A stretch of 64,000 bases of DNA from Georgenia muralis. GTDB lineage: Bacteria > Actinomycetota > Actinomycetes > Actinomycetales > Actinomycetaceae. The position numbers were made by a program, and so were the translations under genes. Positions 28,772 to 37,453 of this stretch are shown here, piece by piece (positions within the stretch are counted from its first letter, which is position 1; every line of letters starts with the position of its first letter). The DNA lies in NCBI RefSeq assembly GCF_003814705.1, contig NZ_RKRA01000001.1:2666001-2730000 (forward strand). Direction: 5' to 3'. The notes under the pieces are model-generated. The model searched no databases. It saw only the letters and a list, made by a program, of their open reading frames with translations, and was not told the origin of the DNA.

Positions 28772-28787
28772 TACACTGGTGCGCATG
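28772..28787 (+). promoter_or_regulatory. leaderless-type promoter of dnaE
   Basis: TACACT at 28772-28777, seven bases, then ATG 28785. With the usual start site 6-8 bases after the -10, the transcript would begin at the AUG. This also decides the dnaE start over GTG 28755, which is in frame but lies before the -10. Confidence 0.6.
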
Positions 28788-31700
28788 GCTGCCGGGGGAA
28801 CTGAAGACTTCGTCCACCTCCACGTCCACACCGAGTACTCGATGCTCGACGGCGCCGCCAAGCTCGACCCGCTGTTCGCCGAGGTCGGCCGGCTCGGCCA
28901 GAAGGCCGTCGCCATGACGGACCACGGCTACATGTTCGGCGCGTACGACTTCTGGAACAAGGCGCGCGGCGCCGGGATCAAGCCGATCATCGGCGTCGAG
29001 GCCTACCTCACCCCCGGCACGGCCCGGGCGGACAAGACCCGCGTGCGCTGGGGGGACGACTCCCAGAGCGACGACGACGTCTCCGCCCGCGGCTCCTACA
29101 CCCACATGACCTTGCTGGCGGCGACGACGGAGGGGATGCACAACCTCTTCCGGATGGACTCCCTGGCGTCCCTCGACGGCCAGATGGGCAAGGCGCCGCG
29201 GATGGACCGCGAGCTGCTCACCACCTACGGCAAGGGCCTGATCGCCACGACCGGGTGCCCCTCCGGCGAGGTCCAGACGCGCATCCGGCTCGGCCAGTAC
29301 GACGAGGCGGTCCGCGCCGCGGCCGAGTTCCAGGACATCTTCGGCAGGGAGAACTACTACGTCGAGCTGATGGACCACGGCCTCGACCTGGAGAAGCGGG
29401 TCATCGCCGACCTGCTGCGCCTGGCCCGGGACATCGGCGCCCCGCTCCTGGCCACGAACGACTCCCACTACGTCACCGCCCAGGACCAGCCCACCCACGA
29501 CGCGCTGCTGTGCATCAACTCCGGCTCGACCCTGGCCGACCCGGACCGGTTCGCCTTCACCGGTGACACCTACTACATCCGTTCCGCGGCGGAGATGCGC
29601 CGGCAGTGGAGCGAGCTGCCCAAGGCCTGCGACAACACCCTCGTCGTCGCCGAGCAGTGCGACGTCGACTTCCGCACCGCGGCCCAGGGCGCGAACTACA
29701 TGCCCCGCTTCGAGGTGCCGGCCGGGGAGGACGAGCACTCCTGGTTCGTCAAGGAGGTCGAGCGCGGCCTGCGCTACCGCTTCCCCGGCGGGATCCCCGA
29801 CGACGTACGCCGCCAGGCCGAGTACGAGGTCGGCATCATCACCCAGATGGGCTTCCCCGGGTACTTCCTCGTGGTCGCCGACTTCATCAACTGGGCGAAG
29901 TCGCGCGGCATCCGCGTCGGCCCCGGGCGGGGCTCCGGCGCCGGGTCGATGGTCGCCTACGCCATGCGCATCACCGACCTCAACCCCCTGCACCACGGCC
30001 TGATCTTCGAGCGGTTCCTCAACCCCGACCGTGTCTCGATGCCCGACTTCGACGTCGACTTCGACGAGCGCCGGCGCGGGGAGGTCATCGACTACGTCAC
30101 GCGCAAGTACGGCGACGACCGGGTCGCCCAGGTCGTCACCTACGGCACGATCAAGGCCAAGCAGGCCCTCAAGGACTCCTCACGGGTGCTCGGCTACCCC
30201 TACGCGATGGGGGAGAAGCTCACCAAGGCCATGCCGCCGTCGGTCATGGGCAAGGACATCACGCTCTCGGGCATCTTCGACCCCACGGACAAGCGCTACG
30301 CCGAGGCCGAGGAGTTCCGCCAGGTCCACGCCGCCGACCCGGAGGCGCAGAAGATCGTCGCCACCGCCCAGGGCCTGGAGGGCATCAAGCGCCAGTGGGG
30401 CGTCCACGCCTGCGCCGTCATCATGTCCTCGGACCCGCTGATCGACATCATCCCGATCATGCGGCGCCCCCAGGACGGGGCGATCATCACCCAGTTCGAC
30501 TACCCGACGTGCGAGACCCTCGGCCTGCTCAAGATGGACTTCCTGGGCCTGCGCAACCTCACCGTCCTGGACGACGCCCTGCGCAACATGGCCCGCAACG
30601 GCAAGGAGCCGGTGGACCTGGAGACGCTCGGCCTGGACGACCCCGCGGCCTACGAGCTCCTCTCCCGCGGCGACACCCTCGGCGTCTTCCAGCTCGACGG
30701 CGGCGGCATGCGCACCCTCCTGCGGCTCATGCGCCCGGACAACTTCGAGGACATCTCCGCCGTCGGCGCCCTGTACCGCCCCGGCCCGATGGGCGCGAAC
30801 TCCCACACCAACTACGCGCTGCGCAAGAACGGCCAGCAGCGGATCGACCCGATCCACCCCGAGCTGGAGGAGCCCCTCAAGGACATCCTCGGCACCACCT
30901 ACGGCCTGATCGTCTACCAGGAGCAGGTCATGGCCATCGCGCAGAAGGTCGCCGGGTTCACCCTCGGCCAGGCCGACCTGCTGCGCCGGGCCATGGGCAA
31001 GAAGAAGAAGGCCGAGCTCGACAAGCAGTACGCCGGGTTCGAGGCCGGCATGCTCGAGCGCGGGTACTCCGCCGCGGCCGTGAAGACCCTGTGGGACATC
31101 CTCCTGCCGTTCTCCGACTACGCCTTCAACAAGGCGCACTCGGCCGCCTACGGGGTGGTGTCGTACTGGACGGCCTACCTCAAGGCCAACCACCCCACCG
31201 AGTACATGGCCGCCCTGCTCACCTCCACGCAGGACAACAAGGACCGGCTGGGGCTCTACCTCGGCGAGTGCCGGCACATGGGCATCACCGTGCTCCCGCC
31301 GGACGTCAACACCTCCGCGGCGGACTTCACGCCCGTGGGGTCCGACATCCGCTTCGGGCTGGCGGCCATCCGCAACGTCGGCGCGAACGTGGTCCAGGCG
31401 ATCGTCGACGCCCGGACCGAGAAGGGGGACTTCACCTCCTTCCAGGACTTCCTCGACAAGGTCCCCGCGGTGGTGTGCAACAAGCGCACGGTGGAGTCCC
31501 TCGTCAAGGCCGGGGCGTTCGACTCCCTCGGGCACACCCGCCGGGCCCTGGTGGCCAGGCACGAGGAGGCCATCGACGCGGTCGTCGACGTCAAGCGCAA
31601 CGAGGCCGTCGGCCAGTTCGACCTCTTCGCCGGTCTCGGCGGCGAGGCGGCACCGGGCTCCGGCTTCAGCGTCGAGATCCCGGACCTGCCCGAGTGGGAC

Positions 31701-32333
31701 AAGAAGCAGAAGCTCGCGTTCGAGCGGCAGATGCTCGGGCTCTACGTCTCCGACCACCCGCTGGCCGGCCTCGAGCACGTGCTCCAGCGCGCGGCCGACA
31801 CCCAGATCTCCGCCCTCCTCGAGGACGAGGCGCGCCCCGACGGCTCGAGCGTCCACATCGCGGGGCTGGTGACGTCGCTGCAGCGCAAGATGACCAAGAA
31901 CGGCAACCCCTGGGCCATCGCCACCGTGGAGGACCTGGCCGGGTCGATCGAGGTCCTGTTCTTCCCGCAGACGTTCGCCACCGTCTCCACCGCGCTGGCC
32001 GAGGACACCATCGTCACGGTGCGGGGCCGTCTCAACCGCCGCGACGACATCCCCACCGTCTACGCCCAGGAGCTCACCCTCCCGGACGTCTCCGACGCCC
32101 AGAACGGGCCGGTGAGCCTGACGATGGTCGAGTCGCGCTGCACGGGCCCGGTGGTGGAGCAGCTCCGGGTGGTCCTGGGCAACCACCCGGGCACCGCCGA
32201 GGTCCGCCTGCGCCTCACGCGTGGGAACAAGGCGCAGGTCGTCCAGCTCGCCGACCGGTTCCGGGTCGACCCCAGCCCCGCGCTCTTCGGCGACCTCAAG
32301 GCCCTCCTCGGGCCGAGCTGCCTCACCCACTGA
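28785..32333 (+). CDS. dnaE: DNA polymerase III alpha subunit
   Basis: The 1182-residue replicative polymerase. PHP domain at the N-terminus (HLHVHTEYSMLDGAAKLDPL ... ATNDSHYVTAQD). Catalytic palm with GRGSGAGSMVAYAM and the aspartates of MPDFDVDFDERRRGEVIDY; VRVTYGTI-like region reads VVTYGTIKAKQALKD. QVMAIAQKVAGFTLGQADLL and SYWTAYLKANHPTEYMAAL are family blocks; the OB-fold domain starts near VHIAGLVTSLQRKMTKNG. Length is normal for DnaE1. Monocistronic, followed by hairpins. Confidence 0.97.
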   Translation: MAAGGTEDFVHLHVHTEYSMLDGAAKLDPLFAEVGRLGQKAVAMTDHGYMFGAYDFWNKARGAGIKPIIGVEAYLTPGTARADKTRVRWGDDSQSDDDVSARGSYTHMTLLAATTEGMHNLFRMDSLASLDGQMGKAPRMDRELLTTYGKGLIATTGCPSGEVQTRIRLGQYDEAVRAAAEFQDIFGRENYYVELMDHGLDLEKRVIADLLRLARDIGAPLLATNDSHYVTAQDQPTHDALLCINSGSTLADPDRFAFTGDTYYIRSAAEMRRQWSELPKACDNTLVVAEQCDVDFRTAAQGANYMPRFEVPAGEDEHSWFVKEVERGLRYRFPGGIPDDVRRQAEYEVGIITQMGFPGYFLVVADFINWAKSRGIRVGPGRGSGAGSMVAYAMRITDLNPLHHGLIFERFLNPDRVSMPDFDVDFDERRRGEVIDYVTRKYGDDRVAQVVTYGTIKAKQALKDSSRVLGYPYAMGEKLTKAMPPSVMGKDITLSGIFDPTDKRYAEAEEFRQVHAADPEAQKIVATAQGLEGIKRQWGVHACAVIMSSDPLIDIIPIMRRPQDGAIITQFDYPTCETLGLLKMDFLGLRNLTVLDDALRNMARNGKEPVDLETLGLDDPAAYELLSRGDTLGVFQLDGGGMRTLLRLMRPDNFEDISAVGALYRPGPMGANSHTNYALRKNGQQRIDPIHPELEEPLKDILGTTYGLIVYQEQVMAIAQKVAGFTLGQADLLRRAMGKKKKAELDKQYAGFEAGMLERGYSAAAVKTLWDILLPFSDYAFNKAHSAAYGVVSYWTAYLKANHPTEYMAALLTSTQDNKDRLGLYLGECRHMGITVLPPDVNTSAADFTPVGSDIRFGLAAIRNVGANVVQAIVDARTEKGDFTSFQDFLDKVPAVVCNKRTVESLVKAGAFDSLGHTRRALVARHEEAIDAVVDVKRNEAVGQFDLFAGLGGEAAPGSGFSVEIPDLPEWDKKQKLAFERQMLGLYVSDHPLAGLEHVLQRAADTQISALLEDEARPDGSSVHIAGLVTSLQRKMTKNGNPWAIATVEDLAGSIEVLFFPQTFATVSTALAEDTIVTVRGRLNRRDDIPTVYAQELTLPDVSDAQNGPVSLTMVESRCTGPVVEQLRVVLGNHPGTAEVRLRLTRGNKAQVVQLADRFRVDPSPALFGDLKALLGPSCLTH

Positions 32334-32345
32334 CGGCCGCGGGCG

Positions 32346-32393
32346 GCCCGGCCCCGGGCCGGGCTGACGGCCGCGGGCGGCCCAGGCCGCCCG
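32346..32393. terminator. double hairpin between convergent dnaE and S4 gene
   Basis: Two GC-rich hairpins: one centred at 32355 (GCCCGGC/GCCGGGC arms) and one at 32375-32392 with arms GGGCGGC/GCCGCCC. They can stop transcripts from both sides. The 19-base sequence TGACGGCCGCGGGCGGCCC, which includes the dnaE stop, occurs twice (32331 and 32365). Confidence 0.6.
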
Positions 32394-32436
32394 GCCCGGG
32401 CACCCGGCCGGTGGGGCGCCCGCCACCTGGCCGTCC

Positions 32437-32664
32437 TCAGCCGACGCGGGCGGCCCGGGTCCCGGTCGGCACCGCGACCTCGACGAGGTCACCCGTGGCG
32501 AGCTGGCGGCCGCGGCGGGTCTCGACCTCGCCGTCGACGCAGACCTCCCCCTCCGCGATCAGCTCGCGGGCCTGGGCGCCGGAGTCGGCGAGGCCGGCCA
32601 GCTTGAGGAACTGGCCCAGGCGGATGGTGCCGCTGGCGGGGACGGTGGGAACGGGCTCGGTCAT
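32437..32664 (-). CDS. small S4-domain RNA-binding protein
   Basis: A 75-residue protein that is almost only an S4 RNA-binding domain: [51 protein letters not shown]. It resembles the YaaA/RqcP-type stand-alone S4 proteins; those bind structured RNA or the ribosome, but the role here is not known. ATG 32664 is the only good start. Convergent with dnaE and divergent from hisD. Confidence 0.85.
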   Translation of the reverse strand: MTEPVPTVPASGTIRLGQFLKLAGLADSGAQARELIAEGEVCVDGEVETRRGRQLATGDLVEVAVPTGTRAARVG

Positions 32665-32750
32665 GCCCCGATCCTGCCAGGTGGGCACGGCGACGGGGCG
32701 GCGGGGCCGGCCGGCCGCGGGCAGGCCCGGGACCGGTGGGGCCGCACCAC

Positions 32751-32766
32751 TAGGATCGAGGTCATG
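32751..32766 (+). promoter_or_regulatory. leaderless-type promoter of hisD
   Basis: TAGGAT at 32751-32756, seven bases, then ATG 32764. No ribosome binding site lies between. Same geometry as dnaE. Confidence 0.6.
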
Positions 32767-34119
32767 CTCAAGCGCATCGACCTGCGAGGCCAGAGACTCA
32801 CCGCCGCGGAGCTCGCCGCGGTCCTGCCGCGGGCGGCGCTGGACGTCGAGCGGGCCATGGAGCAGATCCGGCCGGTGATCGACGACGTCCGGGCGCGGGG
32901 GGCCGCGGCGCTGCGCGAGCTCGCCGAGCGCTTCGACGGGGTCCGGCCCGAGCACCTGCGGGTGCCTCGCCAGGCCCTGACGGACGCCCTGGCCGGGCTC
33001 GACCCGGAGGTCCGCGAGGCGCTGGAGATCTCCATCGCCAACAACCGCGCCGGCCACGCCGCGCAGCTCCCGCGCGAGACGAGCACCGAGATCACCCCGG
33101 GCGGGTTCGTCCGCCAGCGGTGGGTGCCGGTGCGCCGGGTGGGCCTCTACGTCCCCGGCGGGCTGGCCGTGTACCCCTCGAGCGTGGTGATGAACGCCGT
33201 CGCGGCCCAGGTGGCCGGTGTGGCCGAGCTCGCGGTGGCGAGCCCCCCGCAGCGCGGGTTCGGCGGTCTGCCGCACCCGGTCATCCTGGCCGCGTGCGAG
33301 CTCCTGGGCGTGCACGAGGTCTACGCGGCCGGAGGCGCCCAGGCGGTGGCCATGTTCGCGTACGGGGCCGCGGCCGAGGACGAGACGGACCGGGCGGACC
33401 TCGCGGCGGCCGGGCTCGAGGGCCACCTGCTGTGCGAGCCCGTGGACGTCGTGACGGGTCCGGGCAACGTCTACGTCGCGGCGGCCAAGCGGGCCGTCAT
33501 GGGCACCGTGGGCATCGACGCGGAGGCCGGCACCACCGAGATCGCCGTCCTGGCCGACTCCACCGCGAACCCTGCCCACGTGGCGGTGGACCTCATGTCC
33601 CAGGCGGAGCACGACCCCGCGGCGGCATCGGTGCTCATCACCGACTCGGTCGACCTCGCCGACGCCGTCGACGCCGAGATCGCCGCGCGGGTCCCCGCGG
33701 CCCGTCACGCCGAGCGGATGCGCACCGCGCTCGGTGGTCTGCAGTCCGGTACCGTCCTGGTCGCCGACCTCGACCAGGCCGTCGCGGTGGCCGACGCCTA
33801 CGGCGCCGAGCACCTGGAGGTCCAGACCACTGACGCCGCGGGGGTTGCGGCCCGGATCCGCAACGCGGGCGCCATCTTCGTCGGGCCGTTCTCCCCGGTG
33901 CCGCTCGGCGACTACATCGCAGGGTCCAACCACGTCCTGCCCACGGGCGGGACCGCCCGGTTCGCCTCGGGCCTGAACGTCATGGCGTTCATCCGGTCCG
34001 TGCAGGTCATCGAGTACGACGAGCGGGCCCTCAAGGGGCTCGCCGCGCCCCTGACGGCCCTCGCCGGGTCCGAGGACCTGCCCGGGCACGCCGAGGCGGT
34101 CAACGCGCGGTTCGTCTAG
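32764..34119 (+). CDS. hisD: histidinol dehydrogenase
   Basis: A 451-residue NAD- and zinc-dependent enzyme for the last two steps of histidine synthesis (histidinol to histidine). Motifs: [76 protein letters not shown] (zinc-site residues) and [17 protein letters not shown]. Length is normal. It is cut off from hisC by 4.3 kb of unrelated genes on both strands, so it has its own promoter and terminator. Confidence 0.96.
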   Translation: MLKRIDLRGQRLTAAELAAVLPRAALDVERAMEQIRPVIDDVRARGAAALRELAERFDGVRPEHLRVPRQALTDALAGLDPEVREALEISIANNRAGHAAQLPRETSTEITPGGFVRQRWVPVRRVGLYVPGGLAVYPSSVVMNAVAAQVAGVAELAVASPPQRGFGGLPHPVILAACELLGVHEVYAAGGAQAVAMFAYGAAAEDETDRADLAAAGLEGHLLCEPVDVVTGPGNVYVAAAKRAVMGTVGIDAEAGTTEIAVLADSTANPAHVAVDLMSQAEHDPAAASVLITDSVDLADAVDAEIAARVPAARHAERMRTALGGLQSGTVLVADLDQAVAVADAYGAEHLEVQTTDAAGVAARIRNAGAIFVGPFSPVPLGDYIAGSNHVLPTGGTARFASGLNVMAFIRSVQVIEYDERALKGLAAPLTALAGSEDLPGHAEAVNARFV

Positions 34120-34131
34120 TGCGCCGGCTCC

Positions 34132-34149
34132 CGCGGGCCCTCGCCCGCG
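34132..34149 (+). terminator. hairpin after hisD
   Basis: Perfect 7-bp arms CGCGGGC (34132-34138) and GCCCGCG (34143-34149) with a CCTC tetraloop, 12 bases after the hisD stop. No T-tract. A second weak hairpin (GCTGAG/CTCAGC, 34216-34233) may serve the opposite gene. Confidence 0.5.
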
Positions 34150-34228
34150 CCCAGGTGCCGCTTCTCCGCGTCGGCCTCGGCTCGCTCCCGGGCGGCACCC
34201 TGGTGCGGCCGGTCGGCTGAGCCGCCGC

Positions 34229-35011
34229 TCAGCGGTCGAGCCAGGCCGGGAGGTCGGCGATCGAGTCGAGGACGACGTCGGCCTCGCCGTGGGCGGAGGT
34301 CTCCGCGCCCGGCAGGTACTTGCCGGTGCGCACGAGGACGCCGGTCAGTCCGCACGCCTGGGCGGCGAGCACGTCGGCGTCGACGTCGTCGCCGACCATG
34401 ACCGCGTCGCCCGGTGCCGCCCCGAGCACGGCGAGGGCGGTGGTGAAGAACGCCCGAGCGGGTTTGCCCACGACCACGGCCTCGACGCCGGCGGCCCGCT
34501 CGAGCCCGGCGAGGAAGGCACCGGTGTCGAGCTGGAGGCCGGCGTCGGTGCGCCAGAACAGGTTGCGGTGCATCGCCACGAGGACGGCACCGGCCCGGAG
34601 TGCGCGGAAGGCCCGGTCGAGGGCCTCGTAGGAGAGCTCCGGCCCGGCGCCGCCGAGCAGCACCACGTCGGCGTGCGCGTCGGGGTCGGTGACGAGGTCG
34701 ATGCCGGGGAGGTCCTCGGTGATGTCGCCGCTGCTCAGCAGGAGGCACCGGGCGCCGGGGTGGTGCTCGGCGAGGTAGGCGGCGGTGAGGACGGGGGCGG
34801 TGAGCACCTCCGGGGCGGTGACGTCGAAGCCCGCGGTCCGCAGCGCGGCGACGACGGCGGCGCGCGGGCGCGAGGTGGTGTTGGTGACGAGGAGCACGTC
34901 CAGGTCGCGCTCGCGCAGGGCGGCGAGAGCCTCCACCGCGCCGGGCAGCGGTTGCCACGAGACCGTGAGCACGCCGTCGACGTCGAGCAGGACGGCACGT
35001 CTGGCGTCCAT
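34229..35011 (-). CDS. HAD-IIA family phosphatase (NagD-like)
   Basis: A 260-residue haloacid-dehalogenase phosphatase. Motif I LLDVDGVLTVSWQPLPG (Asp nucleophile and acid), motif II VTNTTS, a C2A-type cap in the middle, motif III VVGKPARAFFTTAL, motif IV VMVGDDVDADVLAAQACGL. The DVDGVL with CGLTGVLVRTGKY ending points to the NagD/LHPP-like branch. Substrate unknown. A TAGGGT hexamer six bases before ATG 35011 (minus strand) suggests its own leaderless start although recQ ends only 15 bases upstream. Confidence 0.85.
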   Translation of the reverse strand: MDARRAVLLDVDGVLTVSWQPLPGAVEALAALRERDLDVLLVTNTTSRPRAAVVAALRTAGFDVTAPEVLTAPVLTAAYLAEHHPGARCLLLSSGDITEDLPGIDLVTDPDAHADVVLLGGAGPELSYEALDRAFRALRAGAVLVAMHRNLFWRTDAGLQLDTGAFLAGLERAAGVEAVVVGKPARAFFTTALAVLGAAPGDAVMVGDDVDADVLAAQACGLTGVLVRTGKYLPGAETSAHGEADVVLDSIADLPAWLDR

Positions 35012-35023
35012 GGACAGACCCTA
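35012..35023 (-). promoter_or_regulatory. leaderless-type -10 of the HAD gene
   Basis: On the minus strand TAGGGT (35023-35018) is followed by six bases and the ATG at 35011. It lies in the 15-base gap after the recQ stop, so the HAD gene may be transcribed apart from recQ. Confidence 0.45.
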
Positions 35024-35026
35024 GCC

Positions 35027-37318
35027 TCAGCGCACGCCGAGGACGAAGGGGTGGACGGCGCCCGCGCCCGCGCGACGCAGCAGCCGGGCCGCGACGGTGA
35101 GGGTCCACCCCGAGTCGGTGAGGTCGTCCACCAGGACGACGGTGCGGCCGGGCAGCCCGGCCAGGGCGGCCTCGCTGAGGTCGAGGCGCAGCCGGCGCTC
35201 GACGGCCGCCAGGCGCTGCGCCGAGTTGACGTCGTGGCGGCCCGGCGGCTGCTGCGGGTCCGGTGAGACGGCGCCCACCACCGGGACCCCGAGGATCTTG
35301 GCGACGCCGGCCGCGAGGTGCGCCACCAGCCGCGGCCGGGTGGCCGAGCCGACCACCACCACCCCGTCCACGCCGGGGGAGCCGTCACCGCGCGTCAGCG
35401 CCGGGGCCCACTCGCGCAGCACCGTCTCGACCGGCCGGCGCAGGGCGGCGGGGAGCATCCCGTCCGCTCCGTGCGCGGCCTCCTGGGCGCCGGAGCCGGG
35501 GGCGCCGGAGGTCTCGTGGTCCGCGGCCGTCCCGGCCGGACTCGGCGGAGCCGCCCCGCCCGAGGTGTCCCCCCGGGCGGGCTCGAAGAGGTCGCGCAGC
35601 GGGCCCGACCAGCCCAGCCCGTCCAGACGGGCGAGCGCCCTGCCGTCCTCGGCCCGCTCCTCGACGGAGATCCTGCCCCGCACCGAGATGCCGAGCGTCT
35701 CCATGCCCGAGGGCCACTGCCGCCTGGGGGCCACCCCGATCCCGGGACGGTCCATGGCCGCACGGGCGTCGCGCAGGGCGCCGTCGTCGACCTCGGCGAC
35801 GAGGTCCAGCCCGCCGCACAGGTCGCACCGGCCGCAGCGCCACCCGGGCTCGAGGTCCGGGTCGTCGAGCTGGTCGCGCAGGTAGGCCATCCGGCACTCA
35901 CCGGCGCCGAGGCGCTGGTAGGCCACCATGGCGTCCTGCTCGGCCCGGCGGGTCGCGCTCACCCGCGCGTACCGCTCGGTGTCATAGGTCCACGGCGCCC
36001 CGGTGGTCTCCCAGCCACCGCGCACCCGGCGCACCGCACCGTCCACGTCGAGGACCTTGAGCATCGTCTCGAGCCGGTTGCGGCGCAGGTCGACCATCGG
36101 CTCGAGCGCCGCCGTCGACATCGTCCCGCCGTCGGCGAGGGTCGCCAGGGTGGCCCGCACGGCAGGCTCCGGCGGGAAGGCGAGGGAGCCGAAGTACGCC
36201 CAGATGTCCTGGTCCTCACGGCCGGGGAGCAGGACGACGTCGGCCCGGTCGACGCCGCGTCCGGCACGACCGACCTGCTGGTAGTAGGCGACCGGGGAGG
36301 ACGGGGCGCCGAGGTGGACGACGAAGGCGAGGTCGGGCTTGTCGAAGCCCATCCCGAGCGCCGAGGTCGCCACGAGGGCCTTGACGCGGTTCTCCTTGAG
36401 ATCGGCCTCGAGCTGCTCGCGCTCGGCGGTGTCGGTCTGACCGGTGTAGGCACGCACCTCGTGGCCGGCCAGCCGCAGCTGCTCGGCCACCTGCTGCGCC
36501 GACGAGACCGTCATCGCGTAGACGATGCCCGAGCCGGACCACCGGCCCAGCTGGCCGGCGAGCCACGCCACCCGGGCCGCCTGGTCGGCCAGCTCCAGCA
36601 CGCCGAGGTGGAGGGAGGGCCGGTCGAGACCGCCGCGCAGGACCAGGACGCCGTCCTCGTCGTGGCCCACGCCCAGCTGCTCGGCGACGTCGGCGCTCAC
36701 CCGCGCGTTGGCGGTGGCAGTGGTGGCCAGCACCGGGATGCCGGTCGGCAGGTCCTCGAGCAGGGTGCGGATACGCCGGTAGTCGGGCCGGAAGTCGTGC
36801 CCCCAGTCGGAGATGCAGTGCGCCTCGTCGACGACCACCAGACCGGCGCTCGCGGCGAGCCGGGGGAGGACCTCGTCCCGGAAGCCGGGGTTGTTCAGCC
36901 GCTCCGGCGAGCACAGCAGCACGTCCACCTCGCCGGCGGCGATCGCCGCGTGGACGGCCTCCCACTCGGTGACGTTCGCCGAGTTGATGGTCACCGCGCG
37001 GATGCCCGCCCGGGCCGCCGCCGCGATCTGGTCGCGCATGAGGGCGAGCAGCGGCGAGACGATGACGGTCGGGCCGGCCGGCGGTCCGTCCCCGGTACTG
37101 GCACGGAGCAGCGCCGTCGCGACGAAGTACACCGCCGACTTCCCCCAGCCGGTCGCCTCGACCACCAGCGCCCTGCGCCGGTGCGCCACGAGGGCCTCGA
37201 CAGCGCTCCACTGGTCCTCGCGCAGCCGCGCGTCGGGACGGCCCACGAGGGCGCGCAGCGCCTCCTCGGCCCGGTCCCGCAGGTCGCTCGGTGCCCTCGT
37301 CGTCTCCACGTCGCCCAC
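35027..37318 (-). CDS. RecQ-family DNA helicase fused to a phosphoribosyltransferase-like domain
   Basis: A 763-residue protein. Residues ~30-350 are a RecQ motor: VEATGWGKSAVYF (Walker A), VVVDEAHCISDWGHDFRPDY (DEAH box) and MGFDKPDLAFVVHLG with YYQQVGRAGRG. A RecQ zinc cluster follows (Cys at GECRMAYLRDQ and CGRCDLCGG, ~475-500). No HRDC domain is seen. After an Ala/Pro/Gly-rich linker the last ~140 residues look like a phosphoribosyltransferase: VVVVGSATRPRLVAHLAAGV and the PRPP loop VVLVDDLTDSGWTL near 722. GTG 37318 is the likely start. Role of the second domain unknown; it may be a sensor or a nucleotide-handling unit. Confidence 0.85.
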   Translation of the reverse strand: MGDVETTRAPSDLRDRAEEALRALVGRPDARLREDQWSAVEALVAHRRRALVVEATGWGKSAVYFVATALLRASTGDGPPAGPTVIVSPLLALMRDQIAAAARAGIRAVTINSANVTEWEAVHAAIAAGEVDVLLCSPERLNNPGFRDEVLPRLAASAGLVVVDEAHCISDWGHDFRPDYRRIRTLLEDLPTGIPVLATTATANARVSADVAEQLGVGHDEDGVLVLRGGLDRPSLHLGVLELADQAARVAWLAGQLGRWSGSGIVYAMTVSSAQQVAEQLRLAGHEVRAYTGQTDTAEREQLEADLKENRVKALVATSALGMGFDKPDLAFVVHLGAPSSPVAYYQQVGRAGRGVDRADVVLLPGREDQDIWAYFGSLAFPPEPAVRATLATLADGGTMSTAALEPMVDLRRNRLETMLKVLDVDGAVRRVRGGWETTGAPWTYDTERYARVSATRRAEQDAMVAYQRLGAGECRMAYLRDQLDDPDLEPGWRCGRCDLCGGLDLVAEVDDGALRDARAAMDRPGIGVAPRRQWPSGMETLGISVRGRISVEERAEDGRALARLDGLGWSGPLRDLFEPARGDTSGGAAPPSPAGTAADHETSGAPGSGAQEAAHGADGMLPAALRRPVETVLREWAPALTRGDGSPGVDGVVVVGSATRPRLVAHLAAGVAKILGVPVVGAVSPDPQQPPGRHDVNSAQRLAAVERRLRLDLSEAALAGLPGRTVVLVDDLTDSGWTLTVAARLLRRAGAGAVHPFVLGVR

Positions 37319-37363
37319 GCTCTCACACCCCACCGACGCGCCGGCGCCCGGGTGTGGACGACG

Positions 37364-37377
37364 GGGACATTCGTCAC
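37364..37377 (+). promoter_or_regulatory. DosR/DevR-like box before the universal stress gene
   Basis: GGGACATTCGTCAC, within GGGGACATTCGTCACCC, matches the core GGGAC-N4-GTCCC of the DosR dormancy regulator with one change. It lies 77 bases before the ATG and 22 bases before CCACGCTGGGG (37400-37410), the same element and distance as at the flavodoxin gene. Confidence 0.5.
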
Positions 37378-37453
37378 CCGCGAGGCCCCGGGAGCCGTGC
37401 CACGCTGGGGGCGCGGCGTGGTCCCGCGACCGCACGGCACGGAGGAGGACCCC

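Noticed and set aside
34116-34228. Coding-like frame on the minus strand between the HAD gene and hisD
   Set aside because: It has gene-like codon use for ~37 residues and a hydrophilic end, but no start codon or ribosome site, and it overlaps a hairpin that better explains the sequence.
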